Below, one piece after another: positions 15,939 to 25,324 of a DNA stretch of 33,235 bases (positions are counted from its first letter, which is position 1; each line of letters starts with the position of its first letter). Location: contig CAIYOC010000041.1 of NCBI GenBank assembly GCA_903927725.1, forward strand, positions 1 through 33,235, written 5' to 3'. The stretch is from an uncultured bacterium. Its GTDB lineage: Bacteria > Planctomycetota > Phycisphaerae > Phycisphaerales > SM1A02. The position numbers and the translations under genes were made by a program. The notes beneath the pieces are model-generated. The model made no database searches, was not told the origin of the DNA, and worked only from the letters and a program-made list of their open reading frames with translations.

Positions 15939-18707
15939 TCAGTCGATGAAGAGGAACTGCTTGGTGTTCAGGATCACGTGCGCGAGCGCAGCCCACGCAG
16001 CAGGGGTCGATCCACCCTCAGCCTGCACGAACGCCACGCACCGATCGACCTCCGCGGTGGCCGGCGCGCGCCCCCATGCATCGTGCAGCATGCCCGCGGC
16101 AACCCGTGCGATCGACTCGGGTGAACCATCGCACGATGCACCCGCACGCGCACCCCAGCGGGCTGCGAGCTCATGCACCAGCGGTGCATTCATCATGGCC
16201 AGCCCCTGCGCCGGCACGTTGCTTTCATGCCGCCGACCCACAGTGGTGGTTGGCACGGGCAGGTCGAACGTGGTGAGGAACGAATCCGCGAAGTTGCGCC
16301 GCACCTCGAGGTAGACGCTGCGACGGCCGTTGCCATCGAGCGGGCCTGACTGTCCCGGACGCCCGCGGCCGGTCATGAACTCGGTGAGGTGCGTGGGGAC
16401 GCCGGGGCCGCCCATCGATCGATCGAGCCCGCCTGCAAGCGCGAGCATGGCATCGCGCACGCTCTCGGCATCGAGTCGCCGGATGAACGCGCGGTGCAGC
16501 AAGGCGTTCGTGGGATCGAGCGCTTCGGCCCGTTCGCTGGCGATCCCCGACTGGGCGAACGTGGCGCTCAGCGCGATCTGCCGAACGAGCCGCTTGATGT
16601 CCCAGTCGCGCATGAAGTCGGCGGCGAGCCAATCAAGAAGTTCCGGATGCGTGGGTGCCGCACCGAGCGCACCGAAGTCATCCGGCGTGGGTACGAGACC
16701 GCGACCGACCACATGCTGCCAGATACGGTTGACCATCACCCGCGCAACAAGCGGGTGCGATCCGTCCACCAGCGTTCGGGCTAGTTCGAGCCGCCCAGAA
16801 CCGACAGCGCCGGGCGCAGGGACGCCCTGGGCGAGCGAACCCATCGCCCCGCGCGTGACCGAATCACCGAGCCGCTTCGCGCTGCCTCGCACGTGCACGC
16901 TGTCGTTCCACGCTCCGGCTTCGGCTAGGACCAGCGCCTCGATCGACTCTGGCAACGCTTGGGCGTCGATCGCCGCCAGTTCGGAAGCCAACGCCGGATC
17001 GGCCGCTGCCGGTGCAGGCATGGGCGCGAGCTCCGGCGACTGCACGAACGCCAGCCACGCCACATCGATCACGCCGCCGCCATCATCGACGTACTCGACA
17101 TGCGCGCGCCGCCCCTGGAAGCGGCGCAGGTCATGCACCACGGCCGCCCACGCGCCGCCTGTGTCTGGCGCCTGGGTCATGCCCTCGAAGAGCAAAGCGT
17201 TGTGATCGTCGAGGAAATAGCCATCGATCACGCAACGGACGCGGACCCCGGCACCTCGCACCGCATGCGCCAGGTAAGGGCCATCGATCATGAAGGACGG
17301 ACTGCGCAGCCAGCCGCGCAGCGCATGGCCGCCCACATCGCTCGTGGCGATGTCGCGCTCGAGCTGCACGACAGCCTTGCCACGCTGCCCGATCGCCGGC
17401 CGCTCGCCAGCCTCGCGCGCGAACGCTGCACCGCCTGCGGTCCAGCCCTCGGGCATCGGGGCTTCGAAGGTGGCGAGCAGGCGCAGCGCGCTGGTGGGCG
17501 GTGCAGGTGCTGGAACCATTGCGGTCGACGAACCACCGTGGGAGCCGGGCACCGTGGAGCTTGAGACGCGCACCCGTGCATCGAGGTCCGATCGTGCTGC
17601 CACGCGGGCCGAGCGTGCGGATTCCATCCGGCCATCATCGAGCCAGGCCGACGTGCGGGCGCTGCTCTTCAGCGAACCACTGAGCGCGTAGTAGTCGCGC
17701 TGCGCGATCGGGTCGAACTTGTGGTCATGGCATCGCGCGCAGGCAACGGTCGCGCCCAGGAAGGTGCGCGTCATCACGTCGACTTGGTTGGCGATGCGCT
17801 CGGCCTCGTCGGTGGCGACATCGACCGGCGCGTGCGTGCCCTGCGCCAGCAGCCAGAACCCCGTGCCGATCGGGCTGACGTCGGCGTTCCATGCCGGGTC
17901 CATGCGGGGCTCATCGAGTGCGTCGCCAGCCAGGTGCTCGAGCACGAATCGGTCGTACGGCACGTTGGCGTTGAAGGCACGGATCACGTAGTCGCGATAC
18001 CGCCACGCGTGAGGGATCGGATAGTCGAACTCGTGGCCGTAGGTCTCGGCATAGCGCACGAGATCAAGCCAATGCCGGCCGAAACGCTCGCCGAAATGCG
18101 GGGACGCCAGGAGCAGATCGACGGCAGCCTCGGGGGTCGTGGCCTGATCGAGCCCATCGATCGCCATCGGCGGCAAGCCCGTCAGCGCGAAGGACCATCG
18201 ACGGACTAGCGTGTCGTGATCGGCCTGTGCAGCAGGTGCGAGCCCGGCCTGCTCGAGGCCGGCGAGCACGAAGCGGTCCACGTCACCGCGCGGCCACGAG
18301 CCATCGCGCACCGCCGGCACCACCGGCGGCTTCACAGGCTCCCACGACCAGTGCGCCGCATAGGGCGCGCCCTGCTCGATCCACGCCTTGATCGTGTCGC
18401 GCTCGGCAGCCGTGAGCGGCGTGCCCTTGGGCGGCATGCGCTCGTCGGGATCCTCGCTCAGCAACCTTCGCCAGACCTCACTTGCATCAGGATCGCCAGC
18501 CACGATCGCTGCATGGCCATCACGCGAAGCCTTGGCCTCGTGCGGATCATCCAGGCGCAGGCCAGCCTTGCGACTCTCGGCATCGGGCCCATGGCAGTTG
18601 AAGCAGCGAGCCGCGAGGATCGGCCGGACGTCACGATTGAAGTCGACCGGGCGATCGCCCGCTCCACCCGCAGCGAGGACCAGCATCGTGACGATCGCCA
18701 GGGGCAT
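15939..18707 (-). CDS. PSD1 domain-containing protein (planctomycete cytochrome C + DUF1549 + DUF1553)
   Basis: RPILAARCFNCHGPDAESRKAGLRLD (CxxCH), RWSFALTGLPP, HWLDLVRYAETYGHEFDYPIPHAWRYRDYVIRAFN, CARCHDHKFDPI, HPLVARVMVNRIWQHHVG-like, DAESVRDAMLA. Confidence 0.94.
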   Translation of the reverse strand: MPLAIVTMLVLAAGGAGDRPVDFNRDVRPILAARCFNCHGPDAESRKAGLRLDDPHEAKASRDGHAAIVAGDPDASEVWRRLLSEDPDERMPPKGTPLTAAERDTIKAWIEQGAPYAAHWSWEPVKPPVVPAVRDGSWPRGDVDRFVLAGLEQAGLAPAAQADHDTLVRRWSFALTGLPPMAIDGLDQATTPEAAVDLLLASPHFGERFGRHWLDLVRYAETYGHEFDYPIPHAWRYRDYVIRAFNANVPYDRFVLEHLAGDALDEPRMDPAWNADVSPIGTGFWLLAQGTHAPVDVATDEAERIANQVDVMTRTFLGATVACARCHDHKFDPIAQRDYYALSGSLKSSARTSAWLDDGRMESARSARVAARSDLDARVRVSSSTVPGSHGGSSTAMVPAPAPPTSALRLLATFEAPMPEGWTAGGAAFAREAGERPAIGQRGKAVVQLERDIATSDVGGHALRGWLRSPSFMIDGPYLAHAVRGAGVRVRCVIDGYFLDDHNALLFEGMTQAPDTGGAWAAVVHDLRRFQGRRAHVEYVDDGGGVIDVAWLAFVQSPELAPMPAPAAADPALASELAAIDAQALPESIEALVLAEAGAWNDSVHVRGSAKRLGDSVTRGAMGSLAQGVPAPGAVGSGRLELARTLVDGSHPLVARVMVNRIWQHVVGRGLVPTPDDFGALGAAPTHPELLDWLAADFMRDWDIKRLVRQIALSATFAQSGIASERAEALDPTNALLHRAFIRRLDAESVRDAMLALAGGLDRSMGGPGVPTHLTEFMTGRGRPGQSGPLDGNGRRSVYLEVRRNFADSFLTTFDLPVPTTTVGRRHESNVPAQGLAMMNAPLVHELAARWGARAGASCDGSPESIARVAAGMLHDAWGRAPATAEVDRCVAFVQAEGGSTPAAWAALAHVILNTKQFLFID

Positions 18708-18817
18708 GCCGGAAGTAGAGCCCGGACCCCGCGCGGGGGCAAGCGGCAGGTGGAACTTCTTGGGGGTGTGGCGGAAGCGAGGCCACGGCGCGACGCATGA
18801 GCTCGCGGCGATGCCCC

Positions 18818-21748
18818 TCAGCGCACCAGGTGCACACCGGACGTGTCGACAGCGTGGATGCCCGCCTCATCGATCCACACGTGCTCGATGAGCCGCTGCG
18901 TGACCGGGATCCGGATCAGTTCTTCCAAGGTCGCGGCATCAAAGATCACGATGGCACCCTCGGCGCTGCCCGCGATGAGCCGTTGCCCGTCCGCAGAGAC
19001 CGTGATGGACCCAGCGCCCTGCTTGAAGGGCTGCACGATGTGCACCACCGCACCATCGCGGCCATCGAGCATCGCCAGTTGTCCCTCGCGCGTGACCATG
19101 TAGGCGCGAACACCGTCAGGTGCCCACGCCGCGCTCTCGCACTCGCTGGGCAGGCGGGTCACCCAACGCTCGTGGCCATCGGCTGGATCCAGGCAGATCG
19201 CCCCGCGTTGACGCGATCCCAGCAGGACTCGGCCGTCAGGCCATGCGAGATCAAGCGATCGAAACCCCTGAGGCTCATGTTGGTCATCGGGCGATGCGTG
19301 CTTCACATCCGTCCAGAGCACGCGCCCTTCGGACGACACCAACGCGACGACGCCAGCATCACCTGCCACCGCGATCACGCTGCCGTCCTTGGCCATGGCG
19401 GCGCGCTGCACCATGCCAACGCCGACGATCGCAAGGAGCTGGGGCGCGCGATCGGCGTACGCGATTCGGATCCGATCCACGTCGGCCGCGTCGACCCAAC
19501 CGATGCCCGGCTGTGCATCGAAGGCGAGGCTTCCATCTGCAGTGCCGAACCAACGCTTCAGCTGCTCCGAAGGCACGGTGTAGGCACCACGCGATCCACC
19601 GGAGTACAACGACGCTCCATCGGTCGACAGGCTCCACAGGCGATCCGATGACAGCGGGATGGCTCCGAGCGCCGAGCCATCCAGCACGGACCAGAGCCGG
19701 ATCGAACCGTCAGACGATGCCGTCGCGCAGCGTTGGGCATCGAGCCCGGCGACACCCCAGATCAGCGACTGGTGACCGAGTGCCCTCCACAGCCTTGCGC
19801 CTGTGCGGGGATCGAATGCCGAGAGCGCGCGGCCGCCGACCAACGCCACGCGGCCATCGTCGGACCATCCCACGGAGACGGCGCGCTCGCCTGGCTCGCC
19901 AAGACGCGTGATCGTGCGCGCAGCAACATTCACCACGATCGAACCGCCCTCTGCGCCGAGCAGCGCGACATGAGGATCGGCAGGACACGGCGCAACATCA
20001 CGGACCAAGCCGATGCCCAGCGGCACCAACCACGACGGAGCTTCGGCGCCGGGCTCGTACACGGAGAGTTCCTCGCCTGCGCAGACGAGGTGGCCGGATC
20101 GAGTCTGCGCCACCTCGCCTTGGTTACACGCGGCATTGCCTGAGGACAGCGGGAGCTCCACCCCCACTCCAGAAGCGAGCTCCCGCCAACCGACGTCGCC
20201 TTGCTGCGTGCACACCAAGACGCGGGAGCGATCATCAGACAGGGCCAAGCCGCCAACCTCTGCCGATTGCAGATCGAGTGTCCACCCGAACTGACCATCG
20301 ATCCACTGCACGACAGCCGTCGGTGCTGTGGGCGATGCAGCACGCTCGAACATCCCAACCCCGATCCCATCCACGACGATCCAATCGAGGCATGGCTTGG
20401 GGACCATGCCATCTTGCCCAACCCGAAGCATCCGCTGCACGGTGTCACGCTCAAGCGTGGGCGGCTCGTCCTGCAGCCATGCCAGGCACTGTTCGATCAC
20501 CAAGCGATCGGCATCGAGGATGGCACGCGACGCCACGGCCAAGCGCGCCAAGCGTGCCTCGTGCCGGGCCTTTGTCGCCTGACCCACCGCGATGATCGAG
20601 AGCGCGAGCAGGGAGCCGATGACGCCGAGCCCGACGGACACCGGCACCCGGTTGCGCCAGAGCGCGCGACGCACGCGCTCGAGTTGCCCCTGCTCGCCCA
20701 CCAGGACCGGCTCGCCACGCAGATGACGCCGCAGGTCATCGGCGAACTGCGCTGCGGTCTGGTAGCGATCCATCGGATCATGCGCTGTGGCCCGCCGAAC
20801 GATGCGTTCCAGTTCCGTCCGCTGCAGGCCGCCGAGCATCGGGAGGTGCACCGTCACGGGGCGGCTCGCCGCGTGCAACTGCTGGGCGATCGTCGCACCC
20901 ACGAGTCGGCGCAGGGGTTCACCTGCGATCAGCTCGTAGAGCATCGCACCGAGCGCGAAAATGTCTGCGCGCACATCCGGCAGGCGCGATGGATCGAGTG
21001 CCTCCGGTGCGACGTAGCGCATTGTGCCCTCGAGGCGCGAGCCGAGGAGCACGTTCGTAACGGCTGGCGATTGCTCCGACAGGCCCGCGATTCCGAAGTC
21101 GATCACGACCGGACGATCGCTCGCGTCGACCAGCACGTTGTCGGGCTTGAGATCACGGTGGATCACGCCGCGACCGTGGGCATGCTGCACGGCCTCGGCA
21201 ACGGTCGACATGGCCGCCACGCGCTCGGCGAGCGTTCGCGTGCCCGAGCCCGCCCAGCTGGTGAGCGTGCGTGCATCGCGCACGAGTTCCATGGCGATCC
21301 AGAACCAGCGGCGTCCACCGATCTCGCTCACGTCGGTTCGGTAGAACCGTGCGATGCCTGGGTGCTCGAGCTGCGCCAGCAGCCGCGCCTCGGCAGGTCG
21401 CAAGGGTCGATCATCCGCGCGCCAGACCGCCGGCATGATCTTGAGCGCCACATGTCGGCCCACGCCATGCTCCACGGCCTCAAAGACACGCCCTAGGCCG
21501 CCCTCGCCCAGCGGTCGCATGATGGTGAATTCGCCCAGCACGGTGCCAGCGCCGATGCCATCGCGCGAGGCGGGTCCGCCAGCCTCGAGCGGCTGCATGG
21601 CATCGTTCAGGCCCAGCAGCGTCCGGGCCTCGGCCAGCACCGCCGGATGGAATCGTTCAGCCGCTTCAGCCTCACGACCCTCGCACAGCAGTTCGAAGCA
21701 GGTGTGGACCGCGACCAGCCCGGTTGAATCGGTCGAATCGTGACCCAT
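18818..21748 (-). CDS. Membrane-anchored Ser/Thr protein kinase with C-terminal WD40/PQQ-like beta-propeller
   Basis: Kinase motifs: LGEGGLGRVFEAVE, HVALKIM, VIHRDLKPDNVLVD, VIDFGIAGLSE, YVAPEALD; one TM (VPVSVGLGVIGSLLALSIIAVG); repeated propeller blades. Start ATG 21748; the ORF-track extension to 22411 is antisense to the sigma factor. Confidence 0.93.
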   Translation of the reverse strand: MGHDSTDSTGLVAVHTCFELLCEGREAEAAERFHPAVLAEARTLLGLNDAMQPLEAGGPASRDGIGAGTVLGEFTIMRPLGEGGLGRVFEAVEHGVGRHVALKIMPAVWRADDRPLRPAEARLLAQLEHPGIARFYRTDVSEIGGRRWFWIAMELVRDARTLTSWAGSGTRTLAERVAAMSTVAEAVQHAHGRGVIHRDLKPDNVLVDASDRPVVIDFGIAGLSEQSPAVTNVLLGSRLEGTMRYVAPEALDPSRLPDVRADIFALGAMLYELIAGEPLRRLVGATIAQQLHAASRPVTVHLPMLGGLQRTELERIVRRATAHDPMDRYQTAAQFADDLRRHLRGEPVLVGEQGQLERVRRALWRNRVPVSVGLGVIGSLLALSIIAVGQATKARHEARLARLAVASRAILDADRLVIEQCLAWLQDEPPTLERDTVQRMLRVGQDGMVPKPCLDWIVVDGIGVGMFERAASPTAPTAVVQWIDGQFGWTLDLQSAEVGGLALSDDRSRVLVCTQQGDVGWRELASGVGVELPLSSGNAACNQGEVAQTRSGHLVCAGEELSVYEPGAEAPSWLVPLGIGLVRDVAPCPADPHVALLGAEGGSIVVNVAARTITRLGEPGERAVSVGWSDDGRVALVGGRALSAFDPRTGARLWRALGHQSLIWGVAGLDAQRCATASSDGSIRLWSVLDGSALGAIPLSSDRLWSLSTDGASLYSGGSRGAYTVPSEQLKRWFGTADGSLAFDAQPGIGWVDAADVDRIRIAYADRAPQLLAIVGVGMVQRAAMAKDGSVIAVAGDAGVVALVSSEGRVLWTDVKHASPDDQHEPQGFRSLDLAWPDGRVLLGSRQRGAICLDPADGHERWVTRLPSECESAAWAPDGVRAYMVTREGQLAMLDGRDGAVVHIVQPFKQGAGSITVSADGQRLIAGSAEGAIVIFDAATLEELIRIPVTQRLIEHVWIDEAGIHAVDTSGVHLVR

Positions 21749-21811
21749 GGACCAAACAGTGTAATTCCCTGCCCTCGAACGCCGATCAACCGCTTGAAGA
21801 GGACAACCGTC

Positions 21812-22471
21812 ATGGACCCTGCTGCACCTACCGACACCAGCGCACCCTCGTTCCCCAGCCCCAGCGAGCGGCACCGGGTGATTGATGGGCTGCTTGAGCG
21901 CCGCCAGCGGGGCGACCTGTCGGCCCTGCGGGAGCTGTGGGACCAGATCTACGCAGAAGTGCACCGCATGGCTCGGCATCGCCTGCGTGCAGAGGGCACG
22001 AATCGCCCGATCGATACCACCGTCCTGGTACATGAGCTCTACCTCAAGGCCGGCGATGTCGCCTTCGAGAACCGCGCTCACCTCTTCGGTTCGCTCGTGC
22101 GCATGATGGGCCAGGTGATCATCGATGCAGGCCGCCGTGCGCAGCTTGAGCGGCGTGTGGGAACCACTGCCCCGGGCGGCGGGATCCAGCTGGACCTTGT
22201 GCAGCTGGGTTTCGAGGAAGCCTCGGTGCCAGACATCGCACCAGCCGTGATCAGCGCGCTCGACCGGCTTGATGGGCTTGCGCCGCGTGCGGCGAGCGTG
22301 GCGTGGCTGCGGTTCATCGGCGGCCTCGAGATCGACGAGGCTGCGAACTGCCTCGGCATCTCCAGGCGAACGGTCGTGAACGACTGGATGTTCGCACGCG
22401 CCTGGCTCCACCGTGAGCTGTCGGCGCAGTTCCCCGAGTTGCTCGTGACCTCGCGAAAGGACCCTTCATGA
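21812..22471 (+). CDS. ECF-subfamily RNA polymerase sigma factor (planctomycete ECF_HTH / TIGR02999 type)
   Basis: LWDQIYAEVHRMARHRLRAEGTNRPIDTTVLVHELYLK...RAHLFGSLVRMMGQVIIDAGRRAQLERR ... DEAANCLGISRRTVVNDWMFARAWLHREL; divergent from the kinase. Confidence 0.92.
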   Translation: MDPAAPTDTSAPSFPSPSERHRVIDGLLERRQRGDLSALRELWDQIYAEVHRMARHRLRAEGTNRPIDTTVLVHELYLKAGDVAFENRAHLFGSLVRMMGQVIIDAGRRAQLERRVGTTAPGGGIQLDLVQLGFEEASVPDIAPAVISALDRLDGLAPRAASVAWLRFIGGLEIDEAANCLGISRRTVVNDWMFARAWLHRELSAQFPELLVTSRKDPS

Positions 22472-22731
22472 GTCCACACCACTCCTCGACCCAGCCGTGC
22501 TTCGACCCTGAACTTGGCGCGCCAGCATGGCGCGACTTCGGGGGGCTTCCCGCATCGACCTGGGCGCACGTGCATGAGTGCTTCGTCATGCTGCGCGGCA
22601 CCCCACGCGACCTCTGGCACGGGGCCATCGACCGTGCGTTCCACCACGACCGCCAGGCGGGCTACGAGGTCCTCACCCTGCTGATCGCCGACGAAGCCAC
22701 CCGGTCGGTCACGCCCGACCGACCCGAGTGA
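22468..22731 (+). CDS. Small uncharacterised protein (87 aa), translationally coupled to the ECF sigma factor
   Basis: ATG at 22468 overlaps the sigma stop (ATGA); no family recognised. Confidence 0.6.
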   Translation: MSPHHSSTQPCFDPELGAPAWRDFGGLPASTWAHVHECFVMLRGTPRDLWHGAIDRAFHHDRQAGYEVLTLLIADEATRSVTPDRPE

Positions 22732-22793
22732 AGATTTCCTTGCCCTCGGTCGCCTAGCCGTCCGCTTGCCTCTTCGTGGCGGCCTTCCGGGGG

Positions 22794-22813
22794 GCGCCGG
22801 TGCGAGCCGGCGC
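22794..22813. terminator. GC-rich hairpin between convergent genes (terminator-like, no T-tract)
   Basis: GCGCCGG-TGCGAG-CCGGCGC perfect 7-bp stem between the convergent ORFs ending at 22731(+) and 22829(-). Confidence 0.35.
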
Positions 22814-22828
22814 TCACGGCTGCCGCGG

Positions 22829-25252
22829 TCAATCCGCAGCGATGCGGAACACGCGCATCCGGGCATGCACGCGGCCAGCGGTGGCCAGCGCGTCGTCACC
22901 CGCGCCGAGGTAGAGATCGATCCGGCCTGCACCCGTGATCGCGCCACCGCAATCGGCGGCGTAGACGATGCGCGGCGCAGCGAGATCGGCTGAGACCCCC
23001 GCTTGATCCAGCTCCGGCACGAGCAGCAGCAGCGAACCAACGGGTATCACCCGCGCGTCCACCGCAACCGCCTGACCAGCCAACAACGTGAGCCCGAAGG
23101 GTGATTGAGGCCAGCGCTCACAGGGAACCTCGCGCCACCAGACGAAGCGCTCATTGCGGTCGCACGCTGCCCGCACGATGTCCGGAGCACGCTGCCAGAG
23201 CGCTCGCAGTCCATCCAGCGTTGCAGCCCGCGGATCGAGTGCACCATCGGCCACGAGCAACTTCGCCAGGCTGGAGTACTCCCGCTCGTTGGTGCCGTCA
23301 TGGACGAGGCAGCGCATCGATCCGTCGGCACGCTCGAGCTGCACGCTGCCATTGACGGCTGCGAGGTACACGCTGAACTCATCAGGACCGTGTGCGATCA
23401 CCGGATGCGCAGCCGGATCCTTCGCCGCTGCCGCCAGCCACTGCGCCCGCGTCGGACCCTCGCCACCCGCAGGCAGCCACGTCGGCCGGGCGAAGAACGC
23501 CGTACGTGCATCGCCGCTGGCCGACTCGCGCAGGCGCGGCGAGGCATACGCCGTCACCAGCGCGGGCTCGGCATCGACTGGATGCAGCGAGAGTCTGGAA
23601 CGCGCCGCTTCGGTGCCACCCACAAGCGCATGAAGCACCTCGATCGTGGGGACCGACGGAGCTCGTGAACCAGCGAGGGATCCCGCAGCCGGCGAAGGCT
23701 GCTCACCGTCCATGAGCCATGGCTCGAGCGTTCGGCGCAGGCGATGGAGCGAGGTGCGGTCACTGGTGGCGGCAGCCAGCGCCGTGTGGGGATCGGGCTC
23801 CACAGCCGCCGGTCCGCCCCACGGCACCCGAACGAGCTCGCGATCGAGGAAGACCGCACCATCCTTGTCGACGAATTTCACGCTGAGTGCGGCAGCACCT
23901 CCATCGAGCCGCGCCGTGAGCAACGCCATCATGTTCGGATGCGGGAAGTGTTCCTTCACCCAGTCGCTGCGCGACCAGAGGCTCGAGTCGTGCACGCCCG
24001 CGTGCATGGGGCTCGACACGATCTCCCACAGGTCGCGCCCGGCCGTCGACGCCGTCGGGTGCAGCAGCAGGCGGCTCGTGTGCACATCGCCACTCACGAG
24101 TACCACGCCGCCGGGCACATCACGCACGAGCCGCATCAGCCGCGCGTACTCCTCCGGGTACATGCCCCAGTAGTCGGTCTTGAGCGGCCGCACCGAGCTG
24201 TTGAAGACCATGCTGCTCACGATCACCTTGATCGGGGCGGTCGATGCAGCGAGTCCCTCACGCAACCATGTCCACTGCTGCCGGCCCAGGAGCGTCCACC
24301 CGCCGGCGGTCGCGGCATCGGCCGCACCATCGATGACGGGGTCCACGGCATCGGCCGGAGCGCATCGCGCGGTCCGCGCGAACCACCGCGTGTCGAGCAT
24401 GAAGACCTCCATGGGCCCCAAGCGCAAGCGGTGGTACACGCCCTCCGTGCCGGTCCCGAAGGATGCATTCGCGTGCCACTCGCGAAACGCCTGCAGGCTG
24501 CGTTCCTTCCCCTTGAGTCGACCGTCGGTGTCGTTGAGCCCGAAGTCATGGTCATCCCAGACCGCCGCGAGCGGCGTGGACGACAGCCACTCCGCCATGC
24601 CCGGCTGCGAGAAGAACTCGCCGTAGCGCTTGCGCTGCCGCGCGAGATCGGTGGTGTCGATGTACGGCGTATCGCCGATGAACGCGACGGCATCGGGGTG
24701 CAGGCCGGTGATCGTGCGCAGGAGCTTCTGCGTGCCGTCCTTCTCATCCGCGCAGCTGCCGATGGCCAGCGTGGCCGATGCGGCATCGGCCGCACGCATG
24801 CTGATCGTTCCATCGAAGCCATCCGGGCTGCGCGATGGTCCACCCGCGACGCCGGTGATCCGGTACCGATGCATGCTGCCAGCCACGAGATCCCGGACCG
24901 ACCACACCAGGGTTCGCGGCGTGCGACGCTCGGCGGCAGAGGCTTCGAGCCGCTGCGCGAGCGCAGCCCCCTGCGCATCGAGCACCTCGAGCGCGACCTG
25001 GTCGCCGGGCTCGCCATCCAGGCGGACCCAGACCTGCATGCCGCGGCCATCGAGTTCACCGAGGATCGGTCCATGCGTGATGCGGGTGGCCATGCGACCG
25101 GCGTGTTCGGCCGCGTCATCGCCCGAAGGACCGCCAAGCGCGATCGACGAGCCGACCGGCGCACCTGCACACGCTGCCAGGCAGGCCGCGCCCGCGGCGA
25201 AGGCGAGCGCGCGAAGGATGGCGCATGACGTCTGTTGCAGGCTGGATGGCAT
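22829..25252 (-). CDS. Lipoprotein: PhoD-like alkaline phosphatase fused to MltA-type lytic transglycosylase (3D) domain
   Basis: N-terminus MPSSLQQTSCAILRALAFAAGAACLAAC (lipobox LAAC); PhoD motifs SCADEKDGTQ, FIGDTPYID, VWDDHDFGLND, VSGDVHTSR; C-terminus TAYASPRLRES..., FSVYLAAVNGSVQLERADGS...YSSLAKLLVADGAL..., NERFVWWREVP..., GQAVAVDARVIPVGSLLLLVPE...RIVYAADCGGAITGAGRIDLYLGAGDDALATAGRV, which matches the MltA/3D pattern. One continuous reading frame. Confidence 0.85.
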   Translation of the reverse strand: MPSSLQQTSCAILRALAFAAGAACLAACAGAPVGSSIALGGPSGDDAAEHAGRMATRITHGPILGELDGRGMQVWVRLDGEPGDQVALEVLDAQGAALAQRLEASAAERRTPRTLVWSVRDLVAGSMHRYRITGVAGGPSRSPDGFDGTISMRAADAASATLAIGSCADEKDGTQKLLRTITGLHPDAVAFIGDTPYIDTTDLARQRKRYGEFFSQPGMAEWLSSTPLAAVWDDHDFGLNDTDGRLKGKERSLQAFREWHANASFGTGTEGVYHRLRLGPMEVFMLDTRWFARTARCAPADAVDPVIDGAADAATAGGWTLLGRQQWTWLREGLAASTAPIKVIVSSMVFNSSVRPLKTDYWGMYPEEYARLMRLVRDVPGGVVLVSGDVHTSRLLLHPTASTAGRDLWEIVSSPMHAGVHDSSLWSRSDWVKEHFPHPNMMALLTARLDGGAAALSVKFVDKDGAVFLDRELVRVPWGGPAAVEPDPHTALAAATSDRTSLHRLRRTLEPWLMDGEQPSPAAGSLAGSRAPSVPTIEVLHALVGGTEAARSRLSLHPVDAEPALVTAYASPRLRESASGDARTAFFARPTWLPAGGEGPTRAQWLAAAAKDPAAHPVIAHGPDEFSVYLAAVNGSVQLERADGSMRCLVHDGTNEREYSSLAKLLVADGALDPRAATLDGLRALWQRAPDIVRAACDRNERFVWWREVPCERWPQSPFGLTLLAGQAVAVDARVIPVGSLLLLVPELDQAGVSADLAAPRIVYAADCGGAITGAGRIDLYLGAGDDALATAGRVHARMRVFRIAAD

Positions 25253-25324
25253 CGGTGCATTGAACACCAGACACCTTCACCATGTGAAGCCGGTCGCCGC
25301 GCGACCGCGCGCTAGCCTGCGCGC

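Noticed and set aside
21749-22411. N-terminal extension of the kinase ORF into the sigma-factor gene
   Set aside because: The extension is antisense to the sigma factor; a convincing start (MGHDSTDSTGL) exists at 21748.
23744-25228. 494-aa plus-strand ORF opposite the PhoD-MltA gene
   Set aside because: Arg/His-rich with no motifs; lies antisense to the well-supported phosphatase domain.
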